Below, piece by piece: positions 59,201-64,000 of a stretch of DNA of 64,000 nt. Location: positions 5,721,048 through 5,785,047 of the forward strand of contig CM021314.1 in the NCBI GenBank assembly GCA_010645155.1. Direction: 5' to 3'. Position 1 is the first letter of the stretch, and the number at the start of each line of letters is the position of its first letter. The notes beneath the pieces were generated by a model, which saw only the letters and a program-made list of their open reading frames with translations, was not told the DNA's origin and made no database searches. Source of the stretch: Tigriopus japonicus (taxonomy: Eukaryota > Arthropoda > Copepoda > Harpacticoida > Harpacticidae). Both the position numbers and the translations under genes were made by a program.

Positions 59201-62200
59201 AAAGTGGAGACCCGATGAAAAAGAGAGAAACTCTTTGGATCTTGAGGACCACTCGAGAGTAAGCCTTCCTGGTAGGAGCTATTGTAGTACATAGTTCCTC
59301 CCCACTGAAGTGCTAGGAGGCCGGACCTCGTTGATTTAGTACTCAAGTTTTCCCTTGCCCCGTTGCTCGACCGTAACAAAGGAAACAGACGACGACAACA
59401 ACAACGACGACGACGACGACACCAAACAACAACAACAACAACAACTAGAAGGTGAAGAGAATGAGAGAATGGATGGCTTTCACATTTTTCATGTCGCCAA
59501 GTCAAGTGAAAAAGTAAAGAGGGGGAAAAGACGGAACGACGAGCGAAAAAAAATCTCAAGTTGAGTCGAACTGAAGCTCGGGTTGAGGACCAAGAAGAGA
59601 GGGAGGCGGGCTTCATTATGTTTCTGTCAGCTTTATGTTTATTTTTAAGTCTCATTACTCTAAAGGAGGACGGAAACCGCGTCAGTAGCTCATGACGCTG
59701 GTAATTTCACACAAAAGGCTTTTTATGTGGCTGATGTGTATTTGAAGTAGGTAGGTAATGCTCATTTTTATGATCTTCTTCTTTCCCGAAACTTAACTAG
59801 TACAAACTTGATTGCTGTGGTATGTTCCTCCTTTGGTGGTTGCAATAGCTTGGTAAAAACTATGTGAAGCAAGGCTGAGTTGAACTGTTTCCTTAAGTCA
59901 CATTGAGTTTTTCAGAGGTGGATCAGTTTAACAGAATGTATCGGTAAATGACAAGACACCATACTCCAACATGTTTCTAGGAATTTCTTGCGGTAGGCTC
60001 CTACTTGATATTTGCTGTTTCTGTTGCTGCTCTTGATACTATTCGTACTCCTTCCCAGTATTTGCCCGTCCATATGGATATGCATTCGCATTGTCAATGG
60101 TACCACGATGGGCCAAAGCATGCAATTTATTCTTCGAAAATTCGACGAATAAATAGACTGCACCTTTGCAGTCCATCCAACTACCTAGTGTCAGTTGGAT
60201 CAGCACAACCACTTCTTCCACCAAATGATAAATGCAGCATTCATTATCAACCCTCTCAGTACGTCGCCCTCAACCAATATGGTTTCGTGGCAATAGCCAT
60301 ATGCAATTCAAAATTAGTGAGTGAGCAGCCATTCTACGGCGGCAGTAGCAGCAGTATCAGAACTTCCACTAGCAGCAGTTACCACCCCTGGACCTGCTTC
60401 CAAGTTTTTGGAACTAAGCAGAGTTGTTAGTAAATGGTAGGTAGTGTCATGAACAATGAATATGTGCTTGTACTTTACACAAGATTGCTCTTTCAGCAGC
60501 ACCAGCAACTTAGAGCGTGCATTTTCCCTTCCTTCACCCACCTTGAGTAGATACTCCTGTCAGAGGCCTGGTTAGTTACTTGGAATGAGGAAAGACACCG
60601 TAATTATAAACTCCAAAAAGTTCCAAGTGCTCGAGAAGGCCAGTTGGTTGGTGGGTTGATTAGCCGACTGCTTCTTAGTTGGAACGAGGTTGCCTTCCCA
60701 AATTAAAGCTCCATGCATAAAAGAAATGACTGAATGCTAGAGGACTAAGTGACTGACTATTACTTTAGCGTGCTTGCACTTTATACGTTTACAACGATCC
60801 AATGACTTAGCTAGAGAGTTTACCACTCTTGATCCGAAGAACTGATTATAAATTCCCTGCCATTTCGCCAGAAAGCTGAGACAAAAGGCTTTTGTTACTG
60901 ATGGGAACACTGCAGATTATCAGTCAAGCATTTTAACAATCCACTTGGAAATGTTCATTTGAAATAAAATGCATTGACTTGATGCAAGCCAGGGATACTC
61001 CGAAGGGCCATGAGAGGAACAAAGCGTTCAGTTAAAGAAAAAGTAGTAACGCAAGCAAGACGACGCTAAAATTGCTCTGAGATTTAAAGTAAGAGGGTTT
61101 GTTCGCCTCGATGGTGACCCCGGTTGTTGTAGATGAGGTTTAAGTCCATTGGGTTTGGACAACGGGTGATCCAACCTTGCAAGCGAAACCGGTTCTAATG
61201 TCAGTTCTGGTCGTTTTTTTAGCTTAGAAGTGTTGAAACACTACGAAATAATTGATCACGCTTGTCTCTCACTAGCTTTAATTTTGTTGACAAATGGCTT
61301 TTGAATCATAAATTATTTGATAATTGGGTCATTTTTTCGTTCTCAAATGGACTCAATCATGTAGGGTTCAGTCTATATTTATGTGTGATTGGAAGGCAGA
61401 GAACTGATCCATCATTCGCGTGTGTGTATATAGCAAGACTTATCGATTTGCCATATTCAAATCTGCCAATGTTTGTTGTCACTCGAAGGGCCTATCATCA
61501 TTTTTGCACAACGATTTGTGCAATACTTGATCAATGATGATGCATCACATTCAATACGAATGTAACGCAAGGAGGCCTGGATTATTCCGAATTTCCTTCT
61601 TTCTTTCCCTCCGCCTTCACGCAATCCTGATCATGGGCATTTAAAGTTTAGGTAACCATAAATAAATAGTAGAACTAAAGGAGCACTCCTATCTATTGAA
61701 CAACCATCCATTGACGAATGACTAGGGAGGCACCAGCGTGTTCTGATTGGGTAATATCGGACGCCATAGGAGCCATTTCAGAAGATCCGTTCTCGGAACC
61801 TGTCGATCTGAAAGACAGCTCTCAATCACTCGTGATCTAGATTAAATGAAAATGCTTGGAACATTGTGTCAGGAGACAATGGCGTTTCCAATAATTTGTT
61901 TACCATTCATTGAATCAGTCATGACGACTCTCATTTGGTTGGTTGGTCGATTGGTCGGTCCAAAAACTGTTGAGTACTTTCTGTCAAGTCTCAGGTCACA
62001 CGTCAAACAATCACTATCATTTTTCCTGAATACTATGCAAACTTTCCATTTAGTGACGCATACTAGATTTCTATAACTGAGACGATAGAGACAACAATCG
62101 TCTCATAATTTGTAGGTGCTCGACCGTCCGATAACGTTATGGCGGTTTTTATTTCCAAGTTATTCATGCATGTACACTACAATTTTCCAATTTTCCTCTG

Positions 62201-64000
62201 ATCTTTTATTAAAAACCTGTCAACTGTCCTTTCCAAACTGTTTTTGCACGTTGGCTGTTTCCTGCTCTGCGGACAAGAATTGGCCAACTTCATTTTATTC
62301 GAATCATGCTTGTTTCTCACAGTCCACAACTGTTTGAAATTTATTCACCGCCAAAAGGCGTGTCACCCCCACACACCAAAACACATTATAAGTAACCTAT
62401 GGCACATAAGACGAGAGACACAGACAGAGAGTGAAAGAGGGGGAGAGACAGGGAGGGGATAGGGGAAGTTCCAATTCATGCAAATTTTTGCATAATTACA
62501 ACCGACATGTTTCCCCAGATCACCCACCCCTTTATCGTTAGTCGTTGGTTGCTGAATGGGCTATGCTATGTTTGGATACTTGGTTTGTCGTATGACCAAT
62601 GGGACTCTCGAAGAATGAAAGTCACAGACAGACGAATCAGCAGACGAACCTTGGATCCAAAGTGCCGAGAAGAAGGGAGGGTGAAGAAGACGAGACACTT
62701 TTTGGAGGAGATAAAAAAAAGCGGAAAATAGTGTCGACATAGGGTTTATTAGTACGTATACCTCATGATTTGGATTAAAGCAAGACTACAGGAAGGACCC
62801 CGTCGTTGGTTGGGAGACGAAACGAGTGGAATGGACAAACGACCACGACATCGACAACAAGGGCACCAACACCATACAAGTTGAATGAGTGTTTTTGCAC
62901 ATAATTTGGCTAGTAATTCTCTGGACGAGTTCTCTCTCCCTCTCGTCCCCTTCTCTCTTTTCTTGCTGTCACGTTCAATTCTGGACTTTTTTTTCTCGAT
63001 GCATTTTTGTCTGATTTTGGTTGCACGGCAAATTTGGAACTTTTTCCCTCCTCTTCAACCACTATGAAGTAGTTGATTTATTCAGCTCACCCAGCGACCA
63101 GCACTGCATAGTGCATTATACATAGGGGAAACTGGAATGTCAACTAACTCGGTCTGCACTTTTTGCCTTTATTAACCCTAACTAACAATGTATCAAGTTG
63201 TATCGAAAAATCTAGGGCCTAGAAAATTGGAGATCTCACCACCAGAACCCTCTCCTTTGCTCTTTGGTGGTGTCGGAGGTGCTTGTTAATAACAATGAGA
63301 TTAAAAGCCGTACCTGCCAATCATAGTTTAATTCATGGTGCTTGATGAAGGTTGCTTAAAACTGAATGGTCGGCCTCATATCTCAGAATTGGTTCGAGTG
63401 TTGATGCCAACCACAATGACGATCATGATCAAGATGGTCGGTCGTATGACGATGCTGTAGGATAGCGATCAAATACTAGTTCTTTGAATTGATTTTGAGA
63501 TTAGAACGACCACCAGAGTGGTGGGTTCCACCAACTCGACATGGTATTACAAGAGCCAATTGTAACCGAGAACTCGCCATCGGAGCAAAAAAATGCACTT
63601 AATGCAAGATGGAGGTTGTACTCAATGAAGCTAAAGGCGAATGACAGATTTCCTAGTATCGCTCAATGAATGTATGCAAAAAGTAAAGCCAGGAGAACAG
63701 AACGACTAGAAGCACAAAGGTAATTGAACGTTGAGGCCTAAACAACTTATAACGAAGCCAAGAACTGAGGCCAATTTTTGGGCAGATTAGTCTCGCAACT
63801 TGTAACCTTAAGGTAGCAGCAATGGATTATTTCAGAAGTATTATGCATCAAAACTCATCTTGCGAGATCTATGTCTAATTTTAGACATATCAAGAGTCAG
63901 ATGGTTAAAAAAATGATGGCAAGAAGGCTCCAGGTAAAAAAGGAAACTAAGTAATGAGGGGGCAATTATTACGATTTGACGAATGAAAAAACTAAGCCTC
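56242..64000 (+). other. Probable first intron of the ladybird-type gene
   Basis: About 7.8 kb with no recognisable coding exon. I looked for the WFQNRRAK-type homeodomain signature on both strands and saw none. Simple repeats: (GAT)n at 57629-57650 and ACG/ACA triplets at 59388-59446. No transposon with clear ends was seen, in contrast with 26-53 kb, which may mean the intron is constrained. Confidence 0.5.

Noticed and set aside
1..64000. tRNA, rRNA or other classical RNA genes
   Set aside because: I scanned by eye for B-box-like GGTTCRANNCC and cloverleaf patterns and saw no credible case. A covariance-model search would be decisive.
56242..64000. Homeodomain exon within the window
   Set aside because: No WFQNRRAK-type sequence was seen on either strand, so the exon is judged to lie outside.

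Overview
This is a eukaryotic, intron-containing genome window. The proteins point to an arthropod, probably a crustacean. A copepod is my guess from the compact exons, the short introns of 60-170 bp in the genes, and the retroelement tail, but nothing here proves it. Three genes are complete in the window (a SorLA-type sorting receptor, an Orb2/CPEB2-4-type RNA-binding protein, and an SLC22-type transporter). A fourth, a ladybird/LBX-type homeobox gene, is represented only by its first coding exon.

Layout. 1-2.7 kb: a terminal-inverted-repeat element with a hAT-like MITE and a second MITE in or beside it. 2.9-5.2 kb: a GC-rich stretch and the 5' flank of the receptor gene. 5.25-12.2 kb (+): SORL1-like gene in eight coding exons, about 2141 aa, with VPS10, YWTD propeller, EGF, nine LDLR-A and six FN3 units, a membrane segment and a short sorting tail. 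12.2-16.7 kb: 3' UTR and intergenic DNA. 16.76-23.66 kb (+): orb2/CPEB gene in eight coding exons, about 758 aa, with a Gln-rich N-terminus, two RRMs and a ZZ-type zinc domain. Its last intron is 3.9 kb and carries a large inverted-repeat element. 23.7-31.8 kb: low-complexity DNA, then a dense pile of foldback elements and MITEs and a 109-bp assembly gap. 31.85-33.54 kb (-): intronless SLC22-like transporter, 564 aa.

33.6-53 kb is almost gene-free and is the accessory part of the window. It holds nested hAT-like elements with intact 8-bp target duplications, a 17-bp minisatellite of about 49 units, a decayed mariner-type transposase, a decayed LINE interrupted by a hAT MITE, and a perfect 780-bp tandem duplication. 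53.7-56.24 kb (+): a candidate TATA/Inr promoter, 5' leader and exon 1 of the ladybird-type gene. 56.24-64 kb looks like intron: the homeodomain exon is not in the window.

The genes do not form a pathway with one another. The most notable material is the nested transposon landscape, where target-site duplications let insertion boundaries and order be read directly. I did not find a convincing new protein-coding system.
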